DNA from: Sphaerotilus sp.
GTDB taxonomy: Bacteria; Pseudomonadota; Gammaproteobacteria; Burkholderiales; Burkholderiaceae_C
Direction of reading: 5' to 3'
NCBI GenBank assembly: GCA_013299055.1
Contig: JAAFKB010000014.1
Span: forward strand, 1 to 54,809
DNA: 54,809 bases
Shown here piece by piece: positions 7,711 to 16,111 of this stretch (positions within the stretch are counted from its first letter, which is position 1; each line of letters opens with the position of its first letter). The notes beneath the pieces were generated by a model, which was not told where the DNA came from, did not search any database, and worked only from the letters and a program-made list of their open reading frames with translations. A program made the translations under genes and the position numbers.

Positions 7711-9582
7711 TCACAGCATGAAGGTGGACAGACCCGGCACCAGCGCGATCACCACCACCCCGACCAGCAGCGCCACGATGTACGGCCAGATCGCCGGCAT
7801 CACGTCGTCGGGCTTGGCGTTGCCGATGCGGCAGGCGACGTAGAAGCCCACGCCGATGGGCGGCATCATCAACCCCACGTTCATGGCGCAGACGATGACC
7901 ATCGAGTAATGGATCTCGTGGATGCCGAGCTTCTTGGCGATCGGGAACATGATCGGCGCGAGCAGCAGCACCGCCGGCAGCCCTTCCAGCAGGCAGCCCA
8001 GCACCAGGAAGACGACGACCGTCACCAGCATGAAGGCGATCCAGCCGCCGGGCAGCGTGGTGAGGAACTGCGAGAGGTGCTGCACGACGCCGCTCTGCGT
8101 GATGGCCCAGGCCATGGCGGAGGCCGTGCCCAGGATGAGCAGGATGGCGCCGCTGAGGGCAGCCGTCTCGACCAGCATCTTGTAGATGCCGCGCCGGCTC
8201 AGGCCCCCATACAGCACCTGCCCGATCAGCATCGCGTACAGCACGGCGATGGTGGACACCTCGGTGGCGGTCGCCACACCGCCGCCGACGGCGCTGCGGA
8301 TCAGAAAGGGCAGCACCAGCGCGGGCGCGGCGACCAGCGCCAGCCGACCGAGGATCTTCGGCGTCGGCCGCTGCACCTGGTCGGTGACTTCGTGCCGCGC
8401 CTTCCAGCGCGCCAGCAGCAGCAGGGCCAGCAGCAGCACCATCGCGACGAAGAAGCCACTCTCGAACAGCCCGGCGATCGACACCCCCGCCACCGAGCCC
8501 AGCACGATCAGCACGATGCTGGGCGGCACGGTGTCGGCCATCGCGGCGCCCGTGGCCAGCAGCGCCACCATCTCGGGCTGCTTGTTGCCGCGCCGTCGCA
8601 TCTCGGGGAACAGCGCCGGTGCGACGGTGGCCATGTCCGACACCTTGGAGCCGGAGATGCCCGAGACGATGAACAGCGAGCCCAGCAGCACGTAGGACAT
8701 GCCGGCCTTCACATGCCCGATCAGCGCGGCGAGCAGGTCCACGATGGCCTTGCCCATGCCGGTGGCGTCGAGCACGCAGCCCAGCAGCACGAAGATCGGC
8801 ACCGACACCAGCACCAGATTGGCCATGCCCTCGTCGATGCGCCCGACGATCACGACCAGCGGCACCTGGCTCGTGAACGCCAGGAAGGCCATCACGCCGC
8901 AGCCAAAGCAGAACGCGATCGGCACCCCCGCCACCAGGCACAGCCCCACCAGCGCGACCAGGAAGATCACGATGTTGGCCAGCCCCAGCGAGGCGAGCTG
9001 CGGCGCCAGCCACAGACCCAGCCCGATGAAGGCCAGCACCCCGACCGCCGCCATCACCAGATTCGCCAGCGACACCGTGCGCAGCGCATACACCGCCACG
9101 ACCGCCAGCATCAGCACCAGCCCGACCGGGATCGCCGCGACCCGCAGGCCCGCCGGCAGCTCCAGCGACGGCGTGGTGACGATCCACTCCATCTCGGCAT
9201 GCTCGATGGCCGGGTGGATCAGGCCGATCAGGAAGGCCGCGACCGCCACCAGCGCGAAGGCGTGGACCAGCCCCTGCAGCCGCGGCGGCATGCGCTCGAC
9301 GAACATCGTCAGCCGCAGGTGTTCGTTGCGGTGCATCGCCAGCACCGCCCCGAGCATCGCCACCCAGATGAAGGCGAAAGACACGGCCTCGTCGATCCAG
9401 GTGATCGGTTTGCCGAAGACATAGCGGCTCACCACGCCGCTGAAGAGCATCGCGACGATGGCGAACATCAGGGCGGCCGAGACCCCTTCGATCGGCGCCA
9501 TCCAGCGCGCCAGGGTGCGGTGTGCCGAGAGCGCGGTGTCAGTGGTGTCGCTGGTCGTGGGGGTGGTGGCGGTGGCGCTCAT
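7711..9582 (-). CDS. Fused TRAP transporter permease (DctQ-DctM)
   Basis: A 623-residue membrane protein joining the small (DctQ-like) and large (DctM-like) TRAP subunits. Residues 25-165 hold four helices with the small-subunit signature SRYVFGKPITWIDEAVSF. From about residue 190 the chain continues as the DctM channel, with repeated hydrophobic helices and GxP-type loops such as LPAVLLLAPIMFPIAKKLGI and MPPIGVGFYVAC. It imports an organic acid using a sodium or proton gradient together with the neighbouring binding protein. Fused TRAP permeases are known, though most systems keep the subunits separate. Six bases separate it from the binding-protein gene. Confidence 0.92.
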   Translation of the reverse strand: MSATATTPTTSDTTDTALSAHRTLARWMAPIEGVSAALMFAIVAMLFSGVVSRYVFGKPITWIDEAVSFAFIWVAMLGAVLAMHRNEHLRLTMFVERMPPRLQGLVHAFALVAVAAFLIGLIHPAIEHAEMEWIVTTPSLELPAGLRVAAIPVGLVLMLAVVAVYALRTVSLANLVMAAVGVLAFIGLGLWLAPQLASLGLANIVIFLVALVGLCLVAGVPIAFCFGCGVMAFLAFTSQVPLVVIVGRIDEGMANLVLVSVPIFVLLGCVLDATGMGKAIVDLLAALIGHVKAGMSYVLLGSLFIVSGISGSKVSDMATVAPALFPEMRRRGNKQPEMVALLATGAAMADTVPPSIVLIVLGSVAGVSIAGLFESGFFVAMVLLLALLLLARWKARHEVTDQVQRPTPKILGRLALVAAPALVLPFLIRSAVGGGVATATEVSTIAVLYAMLIGQVLYGGLSRRGIYKMLVETAALSGAILLILGTASAMAWAITQSGVVQHLSQFLTTLPGGWIAFMLVTVVVFLVLGCLLEGLPAVLLLAPIMFPIAKKLGIHEIHYSMVIVCAMNVGLMMPPIGVGFYVACRIGNAKPDDVMPAIWPYIVALLVGVVVIALVPGLSTFML

Positions 9583-9588
9583 GTCAGG

Positions 9589-10617
9589 TCAGGCCAGCTT
9601 GCCGCTGTACTTTTCCAGCAGCGTCCAGGCTTCCGCGCCGAACTTCTTCTGCCAGTCGCTGTAGTAGCCCGCCTTCTGCAGCATGTCGCGGAAGGGCTTG
9701 CCGTCCACGGCGTTGAACTGCATGCCAGCGCCCTTGAGCTTGGCTTCCAGCGATGCGTTCAATGTCTCGTGGGCAGCCCGCTGCTTGAGGGCGTGGGCAT
9801 CGAACACGCGGGTGACCAGCGCACGCAGGTCTTCCGGCAGCGCGTTCCAGTTGCGCTTGTTGGCCACCAGCGTGAAGCAGTCCCACATGTGCGAGGTGTA
9901 GGAGCAGTACTTCTGGACCTCATAGAGCTTGGTGGCGTCGATGGTCGGCAGCGCGTTCTCCTGGCCATCGACCACCTTGGTCTGCAGCGCGGTGTACAGC
10001 TCGCCGATCGGCACCGTGGTCGGCGAGGCGCCCAGGCCCTTGAACAGCGAGGTCGAGTTCGGGCTGGCCGGCACGCGGATCTTCATGCCGTCCATGTCCT
10101 TGGGCGAGGTGATCGGCTTGGACGCATGGGTGATCTGGCGGAAGCCGTGGTCGAACGCCTTGCCCACCGGCACCACGCCGATCTTGTCGAACTGGCTGCG
10201 GATGTGCGCGCCCAGCTCGCCGTCCATCGCCTTCCAGACCGTGGCGTAGTCGGGGAAGGCAAACGCCAGCGTGTTGATGGAAATGACCGGGACCAGGTTG
10301 CCCCAGATCTGGTTGGCGGTGCAGACGAAGTCGATCGCGCCGGAGCGGACCTGCGAGACGGTGTCGGTGTCGCTGCCGAGCTGGCCGCTGGGGTAGACAT
10401 CGATCGCCAGACGGCCGCCTGATTCCTTGAGAATTTCTGCGCAGGCCGCCTTGAGGGCGACGACGGTCGGGTGGCTCTCCGGGATCGAAATCGCGATCTT
10501 GAGCGTGGTCTTGCTGCCTTGCGCCAGCGCGACGCCCGGCACGAGGGCGGCAGCGGCCAGTCCCCCCAGTTGCTGGAGGACGGCGCGGCGGGCGGGCGTG
10601 GAACGGGTGGTGTCCAT
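9589..10617 (-). CDS. TRAP transporter substrate-binding protein (DctP family)
   Basis: A 342-residue periplasmic binding protein. The signal peptide has a twin arginine (residues 10-11, ARRAVLQQLGG), a hydrophobic core and an ALAQG cleavage site near residue 33, so it may use Tat or Sec. The DctP fold shows in YPSGQLGSDTDTVSQVRSGA, MKIRVPASPNS with the conserved Arg that pairs with a substrate carboxylate, and VDGQENAL. The ligand is therefore likely a carboxylic acid. It is followed directly by its permease. Confidence 0.92.
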   Translation of the reverse strand: MDTTRSTPARRAVLQQLGGLAAAALVPGVALAQGSKTTLKIAISIPESHPTVVALKAACAEILKESGGRLAIDVYPSGQLGSDTDTVSQVRSGAIDFVCTANQIWGNLVPVISINTLAFAFPDYATVWKAMDGELGAHIRSQFDKIGVVPVGKAFDHGFRQITHASKPITSPKDMDGMKIRVPASPNSTSLFKGLGASPTTVPIGELYTALQTKVVDGQENALPTIDATKLYEVQKYCSYTSHMWDCFTLVANKRNWNALPEDLRALVTRVFDAHALKQRAAHETLNASLEAKLKGAGMQFNAVDGKPFRDMLQKAGYYSDWQKKFGAEAWTLLEKYSGKLA

Positions 10618-10679
10618 GGTCAGAGTCTCCTGGGGTGGTGCTGGGCAGCGCGGGCATGGCGCCCGGCGAGTGGTGCGGA

Positions 10680-11108
10680 TCAGCGGTTGAACACGCCGGG
10701 CTGGTGGATCTCGATCACATGCCCATCGGGGTCGTGCAGGAAGACCTGGTGCCAGCCCGGGATGGCCCAGCAGCCGTAGTCCGAGTAGCGGATGCCCAGC
10801 GCGTCGCAGCGGCGCATGAAGCCCTGGATGTCGTCCGTGCGGAAGCAGAAATGGCCGTGGCCCATCGGATTGACGAATTTCTTCATCTTGAAACCGGTGT
10901 CCAGGTCGCGCTCGGCCCAGTGGAACTCGATGTCCCCGTCGGTCAGGAAGTCCACATTGCCGGTGTAGGCACGGTCTTCGCGGACACCGCTCACCACGGT
11001 GTGCTCCTGGTCCTGGATGGTCCCCAGGTCGAACAGCGTCTTGTAGAACTTGGTCAGGCGCGGCAGGTTGTCCGTGCAGAGGTTCATGTGGTGGAACTTG
11101 AAGTTCAT
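10680..11108 (-). CDS. VOC (glyoxalase/dioxygenase-fold) protein
   Basis: A 142-residue vicinal-oxygen-chelate protein. Metal-ligand candidates are His in KFHHMNL (residues 5-7), His in GHGHFCF and Glu in GHVIEIHQP near the C-terminus, the usual His/His/Glu set. The reaction could be a lyase, epimerase or dioxygenase step and cannot be told from sequence. A longer start at 11165 is open, but the ATG at 11108 has an AGGA ribosome site and gives the usual family length. It heads the minus-strand catabolic unit, 62 bases before the binding-protein gene. Confidence 0.85.
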   Translation of the reverse strand: MNFKFHHMNLCTDNLPRLTKFYKTLFDLGTIQDQEHTVVSGVREDRAYTGNVDFLTDGDIEFHWAERDLDTGFKMKKFVNPMGHGHFCFRTDDIQGFMRRCDALGIRYSDYGCWAIPGWHQVFLHDPDGHVIEIHQPGVFNR

Positions 11109-11150
11109 GGCGATCCTGTGAGGCGGTGAGAAGACAGTGAGAATTGGCGA

Positions 11151-11183
11151 CAATGATTCACCCATGAAGAAGACAAATCATTG
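11151..11183. promoter_or_regulatory. Inverted repeat between divergent catabolic units
   Basis: CAATGATT (11151-11158) and AATCATTG (11176-11183) are perfect reverse complements separated by 17 bases. They sit in the divergent gap between the VOC gene and the dehydratase gene, where an IclR-family activator encoded nearby could bind. Half-site spacing and sequence do not match a consensus I can name. Confidence 0.4.
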
Positions 11184-11267
11184 GTAAAAACACCTAAGCC
11201 GCACAAATGGACATTTCTGACAGATGTCGGCCCAATCCTTTTCATTGAAGAACACGCCGTTTCATCC

Positions 11268-12137
11268 ATGACAAATCACCTGTTGAATCCCCAGGCCACG
11301 GCGGACGCGGACGAGCCCACCCGCGTGCAGCGGCAAGAGAGCTGCGCGCTGTCCACCGTGCGCCGGGTCGCGGCGATGCTCGACCTGGACCCCGACACCG
11401 TGGCAACGGGTCAGGCACTGCCACGGGGCTGGCAGTTCGTGCTGCTGGGGGCCGATACACGGCGCTCGGCCCTGCGCGGCGACGGCTTTCCGGGGCTGGG
11501 CGTGCCGATGCCGGATCTGGGCTTGCCGCGCCTGATGCTGGGCAGCCGGACGGTGGCGTTTCACCAGGACATTCCGGTGGGCGCCAGCGTGGTGCGCAGC
11601 AGTGCCGTCCAGAAGCTCGTGCGCAAGACCACGGCGTCAGGGCCGATGGCGGTGGTCACGATTGCGCACACGCTGTGCCTGGCTGCGTCGCCAGAACCGG
11701 CGCTGGTCGAGACGCAGACCTACCTGTTGCTGCCCCCGCGTCCCTCTGGCGTCGCCGCCCCGGAAGCCCCGCCCGCCGAGGCGCCGCAGTCCGCACACTG
11801 CAAGACCGCCATGCCCGACGAGACCCTGCTGTTCCAGTATTCGGCGCTGGGCTTCAATTCGCACCGCATCCACCTCGACCGCCACCACGCCCGCGAGGTG
11901 GAAGGTTTCCCGGACCTGGTGGTGAATGGCGGACTGGCCACGCTGCTGCTCACCGAGTTCCTGCGGCAAGACCTGGGCGTCACGCCGGCGGCGCTCACCG
12001 TGCGGCATGTGGCACCGCTGTACTGCAACCGACCCGTCACGCTGACCGCCGATCCGGTGGACGGACACTGGCAGCTCAAGGCATTCGACGACCGGCACCG
12101 CCTGTCCATCGAGATGACCGTGGATGAGAAGGAATGA
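11268..12137 (+). CDS. MaoC/HTD2-like dehydratase (mesaconyl-C4-CoA-hydratase-like)
   Basis: A 289-residue protein in the double-hotdog style of the HTD2/FAS1-like dehydratases. The N-terminal half carries the LPRLMLGSRTVAFHQDIPVG block, and the C-terminal half the conserved YSALGFNSHRIHLDRHHA region with catalytic-type Asn and His, then PDLVVNGG. Such enzymes hydrate or dehydrate acyl-CoA esters such as mesaconyl-CoA. The ATG at 11268 is preferred over a TTG at 11181. It overlaps the CoA-transferase by four bases (ATGA), so the two are translationally coupled, in keeping with a CoA-ester pathway. The exact acyl group is unknown. Confidence 0.75.
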   Translation: MTNHLLNPQATADADEPTRVQRQESCALSTVRRVAAMLDLDPDTVATGQALPRGWQFVLLGADTRRSALRGDGFPGLGVPMPDLGLPRLMLGSRTVAFHQDIPVGASVVRSSAVQKLVRKTTASGPMAVVTIAHTLCLAASPEPALVETQTYLLLPPRPSGVAAPEAPPAEAPQSAHCKTAMPDETLLFQYSALGFNSHRIHLDRHHAREVEGFPDLVVNGGLATLLLTEFLRQDLGVTPAALTVRHVAPLYCNRPVTLTADPVDGHWQLKAFDDRHRLSIEMTVDEKE

Positions 12138-13351
12138 CACCGATGGGCTTCGAACCACTGAAGGGCGTGCGCGTCCTCGACCTGACCAGCGTCGTCGTCG
12201 GCCCGGTCTGCACCTGGCGGCTGGGCCAGTACGGCGCCGAGATCGTCAAGGTCGAGGCCCCCGAGGGCGATCTGATGCGCGGCCTGGGTGGCCTGTCCCC
12301 CACGGGCCAGCACTCCGGCACCTACCTGCACATCAACCGTGGCAAGCGCAACATCTGCCTCGACCTGAAGCAGCCCGGCGCCCGCGAGGCCGTGGCGCGG
12401 CTGGTCGAGTCGGCCGACGTGGTCGTGGCCAACATGCGCCCGCAGGCGCTGGCGCGGCTGGGGCTGGACGCGGCCACCGTGCGGGCCAAGCACCCCGACA
12501 AGGTCTACTGCCTCATCACCGGCTACGGCACCGACGGCCCGTATGCGGGTCTGCCCACCTACGACAGCGTGGTCCAGGGCGTGTCGGGCGTGGCCGGGCT
12601 GATGCAGGCGCGCGACGGAGCGCCGGCGTATGTGCCGCTGCTGATCTGCGACCACGTGGCCGGGGAGATCGCCGCCGGGGCCATCCTCGCTGCATTGGTG
12701 GAGCGCCGCACCAGCGGGCAAGGCTGCAGCATCGAGGTGCCGATGTTCGAGACCATGGCCACTTTCGTGCTGCAGGAGCACCTCGCGCAGCACAGCTTCG
12801 ACCCGCCCGTCGGCCCGCCCGGCGACCTGCGCCTGCTCAGCCCGCACAACAAGCCGGTGAAAACCGCAGACGGCTGGATCTCGTTCACGGTCAACACCGA
12901 CCCGCAGGTGCGCGCCTTCCTCGTCGCCACCGACCGGGCACACCTGCTCGACGATCCGCGCTTCGCGAGCGTGGCGGCGCGGGCGCGGCATGTGGGCGAG
13001 TGGTTCGAGGTCCGGGGCGCCGCGCTGACCGGCCGCACCACGGCGCAGTGGCTCGACATCCTGCAGGGCGCCGATCTGGCCGCCCAGCCCTGCCACACCC
13101 TGGACACGCTGCCCCACGATCCCCACCTCACCGCCGTCGGCCTGATCGCGCACGAGCAGCACCCGACCGAGGGCCGCACCGCCGCGATCCGCTCCTCGAT
13201 TCGGGTCGATGACGCCCCCCTGCCACGGCGCACGCCCGCCCAGCCGCGCGGGGCGGACACGCGGGCGCTGCTGGAGGAGCTGGGCTACGGCGCAGAAGCG
13301 ATCGACGCGCTGCTGGCTTCGGCCGCCGCGCAGGGACCACGCACTGGTTGA
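12134..13351 (+). CDS. Class III CoA-transferase (CaiB/BaiF family)
   Basis: A 405-residue enzyme with the family layout. It starts with LKGVRVLDLTSVVVGP, then GAEIVKVE and NRGKRNICLDLK. The catalytic Asp is Asp173 in LLICDHVAGE, which forms a mixed anhydride with the acyl group. A C-terminal ...QPCHTLDTLPHDPHL region is present. It moves CoA between acids, probably activating the substrate brought in by the TRAP system. It overlaps the dehydratase gene upstream and precedes an IclR regulator. Confidence 0.93.
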   Translation: MTPMGFEPLKGVRVLDLTSVVVGPVCTWRLGQYGAEIVKVEAPEGDLMRGLGGLSPTGQHSGTYLHINRGKRNICLDLKQPGAREAVARLVESADVVVANMRPQALARLGLDAATVRAKHPDKVYCLITGYGTDGPYAGLPTYDSVVQGVSGVAGLMQARDGAPAYVPLLICDHVAGEIAAGAILAALVERRTSGQGCSIEVPMFETMATFVLQEHLAQHSFDPPVGPPGDLRLLSPHNKPVKTADGWISFTVNTDPQVRAFLVATDRAHLLDDPRFASVAARARHVGEWFEVRGAALTGRTTAQWLDILQGADLAAQPCHTLDTLPHDPHLTAVGLIAHEQHPTEGRTAAIRSSIRVDDAPLPRRTPAQPRGADTRALLEELGYGAEAIDALLASAAAQGPRTG

Positions 13352-13427
13352 GGCCACCTCGGCCGGACCACCGTGCGGGCTGCACGACAATGGCGCCCAC
13401 GCGATGGACAGAGCAGATGGAGCATGG

Positions 13428-14267
13428 ATGAAGGACGACGCCAAGGACACCACAGGCACAGGCACGGGCACGGGCATGACCACCGAAGCCGAGGCGCGCT
13501 CCTATGCCGCGCCGGCACTCGAAAAGGGCCTCGACATCCTGGAGATGCTCTGCCGCAGCGAGCAGCCGCTGACGCAGAAGGACATCGCGCAGCGCCTGGG
13601 CCGCAGCGTCGGCGAGATCTACCGCATGGTGGCGTGTCTGGTGAACCGCGACTACGTGACGCTGGTGGACGAGAACACCTACGGCGTCACGACCAAGCTG
13701 TTCGAGCTGTCGCATGTCCACCCGCCGACGCACCGGCTGCTGTTCGAGGCCACACCGATCATGCAGCGCCTGGCCAGCGAACTCGACCAGTCCTGCCACC
13801 TGACCGTCTACGGGCAGGGCAAGCAGGTGGTGCTGTGCAAGGTGGACACGCCCAGCGGCATGGGCTTCGCGGTGCGGGCGGGGGCGGAGCTGGACGTGCT
13901 GATCTCGGCATCAGGCCGGGTGCTGCTGGCCTTTCAGGACGAGGAAACACGCAAGCTGCACATCCAGGAATCGCTCCAGCGGCGCCCGGAACAGGCCGAC
14001 CCGCAGATGGAGCGCACGCTGGCGGCGATCCGCACCGCCGGCTACGAGTCGATCCCCAGCGTGCAGGTGCGCGGTCTGTACGCCGTCAGCTTCCCCGTGC
14101 TCGATGCACAGGGGCGGGCGGTGGCGGCCCTGACCGTGCCCTACGCCGAGCGCCTCGACCAGCTCCAGCGCAAGTCGATCCCCGAAGTGACGCAGGCGCT
14201 GGGCCAGGCGGCCCGCAAGCTGTCCTCGCGCATCGGGGGACTGTCAGCGCGGCACTTGCGCTCCTGA
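13428..14267 (+). CDS. IclR-family transcriptional regulator
   Basis: A 279-residue regulator with an N-terminal winged helix-turn-helix (about residues 27-85, LTQKDIAQRLGRSVGEIYRM) and a C-terminal effector domain with ISASGRVLLAF and the closing ...AALTVPYAER. A Gly-Thr repeat (GTGTGTG) lies before the DNA-binding domain. I chose the ATG at 13428, which has GGAG five bases upstream; 13404 is also open. It most likely controls the divergent catabolic genes beside it in response to the pathway substrate. Confidence 0.9.
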   Translation: MKDDAKDTTGTGTGTGMTTEAEARSYAAPALEKGLDILEMLCRSEQPLTQKDIAQRLGRSVGEIYRMVACLVNRDYVTLVDENTYGVTTKLFELSHVHPPTHRLLFEATPIMQRLASELDQSCHLTVYGQGKQVVLCKVDTPSGMGFAVRAGAELDVLISASGRVLLAFQDEETRKLHIQESLQRRPEQADPQMERTLAAIRTAGYESIPSVQVRGLYAVSFPVLDAQGRAVAALTVPYAERLDQLQRKSIPEVTQALGQAARKLSSRIGGLSARHLRS

Positions 14268-14323
14268 GGCCCACCCGCCGCCCGTGATCCGCCATTCCAC
14301 GGACAGGACGCGGCTGCGCGCAG

Positions 14324-14866
14324 TCAGGGGTGCTGCCAGCGCACCGGGGTGACTTCGGCGCTGCCCTTGTCGCCTGCGAACAGCAGCCGACCGTCCTGGA
14401 TCGTCACCCCCAGCCGCATCGTGCGCTCGACCAGCGGCTGCAGCGCCTCGCACTCCTCCTCGGCGAGGCACCACACGGTCAGCTTGCGCAGCTTGTGCAG
14501 CGCGGCGGCGTTCTCCTGGCGCCAGACCTCGGCCTTGCGCCCGCCATAGGTGACGAGCACGACCTCGTCCGAACGCCCGCTGGCCTTGCGCAGCAGGCGC
14601 TCGTCGGGCAGGCCGACCTGGATCCATTGCTGGATGGCGCCGGTGTCGTCGACGCGCCAGAAGTCGGGCTCGTCCTCGGTGGAGATGCCGCCAGCCGGGA
14701 CCAGGCGCTCGTGCGCATGCATCGCGAAGGCGACCAGGCGCACCATCAGGCGCTCCTCGGTCTCGGAAGGGTGCCGGGCCAGCGTGAAGGCGTGGTCGGC
14801 GTAGTGGTGCCGGTCGATGTCGGCGATCGACAGCTCGGCTTTGTGGACGGTGGAACGGATGGCCAT
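14324..14866 (-). CDS. yaeQ: YaeQ family protein
   Basis: A 180-residue protein matching YaeQ along its length: MAIRSTVHKAELSIADID at the start, RHPSETEERLMVRLVAFA and the central ISTEDEPDFW, then DEVVLVTYGGRKAEVWRQ. YaeQ has a PD-(D/E)xK nuclease-like fold, and the Glu/Asp and Lys of that core are visible in EDEPDFW and RKAEVW. Its cellular task is not established. It stands alone here, convergent with the IclR gene. Confidence 0.93.
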   Translation of the reverse strand: MAIRSTVHKAELSIADIDRHHYADHAFTLARHPSETEERLMVRLVAFAMHAHERLVPAGGISTEDEPDFWRVDDTGAIQQWIQVGLPDERLLRKASGRSDEVVLVTYGGRKAEVWRQENAAALHKLRKLTVWCLAEEECEALQPLVERTMRLGVTIQDGRLLFAGDKGSAEVTPVRWQHP

Positions 14867-14888
14867 CGGGGGATTCTAGGCCGGCGGC

Positions 14889-15590
14889 TCAGGGCGCCTG
14901 CAGCAGCGCGCTGGCCACCACGAACACCGACCGGCCCGTAGAGATCCCCTCGCGCTGTACCCGCTGCAGTGCAGCCCGCGTGTCGTGCGGGCCGGTCGAC
15001 AGGCGTGGGTCACTGCGCAGCCGCAGGAACGCCTGGAGGATGGCCTCGAACCGCTGCGGCGCAGCCCCCGCCACCCAGGCCAGTGCCACCACATCCGCAA
15101 ACGACTCCTCCTGCCCGAGCTGACGCGCCACGGTGGCGTCCGTGCGGGCGCTGGGGCTGGCCATGAGCGTGGCGAGCTGCTCCAGGCCGGGATCTTGGCC
15201 CTGCTGCCAACGCCAGCAGTGCGCGATCTCGTGGACCAGCACGGCCTGCATCCACAGCGTGCGGTCCTCGGGCTGCGCCTGCGCCAGCAGCCACTCCGCC
15301 ACCGGGTTGCCACGGGTGCGCAGCTTCAGCAGGCACTGCCCGGACTGGAACTGCATCTCGATCGGCGAGCCCCCGCGCGACTGGCCGCGGGGCGGCTGGA
15401 TCTGCAGCGGCAGGGCCTCGAACTCCGGGCGCTGGAGCATCCCGGCGGCGACCTGTTCCCAGTCCTGCGCCGCAGCAGGCCGCACCAGCAGCAGTGACAG
15501 CAGCAGTGACAGCAGCCAGGCCAGCCACAGGGTCCGCAACGGAGTCCATGGTCGGCGCAGCAAGGCAGAGGGGGGTGGGCGCTGGTGCAT
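14889..15590 (-). CDS. Putative zinc-metalloprotease-like exported protein (HEIAH)
   Basis: A 233-residue protein with an N-terminal signal or anchor (about residues 20-42, ending RPAAAQD). It carries an HExxH zinc motif, HEIAH, at residues 120-124, followed by an EESFAD segment (residues 161-166) that could give the third ligand. This matches small zincin-like proteins of unknown substrate. A CAG-rich stretch encodes the Leu/Ser/Leu signal core. No family name is certain. It lies 22 bases upstream of yaeQ and could be co-transcribed with it. Confidence 0.6.
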   Translation of the reverse strand: MHQRPPPSALLRRPWTPLRTLWLAWLLSLLLSLLLVRPAAAQDWEQVAAGMLQRPEFEALPLQIQPPRGQSRGGSPIEMQFQSGQCLLKLRTRGNPVAEWLLAQAQPEDRTLWMQAVLVHEIAHCWRWQQGQDPGLEQLATLMASPSARTDATVARQLGQEESFADVVALAWVAGAAPQRFEAILQAFLRLRSDPRLSTGPHDTRAALQRVQREGISTGRSVFVVASALLQAP

Positions 15591-15704
15591 GCCGGCCAGT
15601 GTGTCGGGCCACCCGCGGGGCGCCCATCCTGCGCGTGCAGGGCTCCGCTCCCCGGATCACGGGCTGCGGCTAGGATGCCGATTCCATTTCCGGAGACCCG
15701 AACC

Positions 15705-16010
15705 ATGATCCTCGAACTCGCCGACATCCGCATCCAGCCTGGTCGCCAGGCCGACTTCGACGCCGCCATCCAGCGCGGCGTGGACACCGTCATCGCCCAG
15801 GCCAAGGGCTTCTGTGGCTACAAGGTCAACAAGGGCCTCGAATCGCCCGAACGCTATGTGCTGATGATCTGGTGGACGACGCTGGAGAACCACACCGTCG
15901 ATTTCCGCGAGTCTCCGGCGTTTGCCGAGTGGCGCGCCATCGTCGGGCCGTTCTTCGCCCAGCCACCGCAGGTCGAGCACTTCACGCTGCTGGCCACGTC
16001 GGCGCCCTGA
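15705..16010 (+). CDS. Antibiotic-biosynthesis-monooxygenase (ABM) domain protein
   Basis: A 101-residue protein beginning MILELADIRIQPG with the ABM dimer fold: an early beta strand, the helix FDAAIQRGVDTVIAQ, GYKVNKGLESPERYVLMI and WTTLENHTVDFRESPAF. Members are cofactor-poor monooxygenases, heme-degrading enzymes or simply ligand-binding dimers; which applies is unknown. The ATG at 15705 has a well-spaced GGAG upstream. It stands alone before the multicopper-oxidase promoter. Confidence 0.85.
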   Translation: MILELADIRIQPGRQADFDAAIQRGVDTVIAQAKGFCGYKVNKGLESPERYVLMIWWTTLENHTVDFRESPAFAEWRAIVGPFFAQPPQVEHFTLLATSAP

Positions 16011-16059
16011 TCGGCCGGACCGGGTGGCATCAGGATTCCGCAAGGTCTGTGGATTGAAA

Positions 16060-16080
16060 CATTAAGATACAATCTTAATG
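16060..16080. promoter_or_regulatory. Perfect 9-3-9 palindrome upstream of the multicopper-oxidase operon
   Basis: CATTAAGAT and ATCTTAATG are exact reverse complements around ACA. The site ends 31 bases before the multicopper-oxidase start and overlaps a possible TACAAT -10 box (16068-16073). The core AAGAT-ACA-ATCTT is an AT-rich dimeric operator in otherwise GC-rich DNA. I cannot assign the regulator family; Rrf2, MarR and FNR types are all conceivable. Confidence 0.6.
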
Positions 16081-16111
16081 CGACATTTTTCACGATTACT
16101 GCGAGATTTCC

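Noticed and set aside
7672..10422. 916-codon plus-strand frame across the TRAP genes
   Set aside because: Low-complexity His/Gln/Arg translation opposite two well-defined transporter genes.
11181..11268. TTG start extending the HTD2-like dehydratase by 29 residues
   Set aside because: The extension has no family character, overlaps the inverted repeat in the control gap, and lacks a ribosome site.
13453..13477. Short GT-coding repeat near the IclR start as a phase-variation tract
   Set aside because: The repeat is short, imperfect and in units of six bases, so changes would stay in frame; it only adds Gly-Thr pairs.
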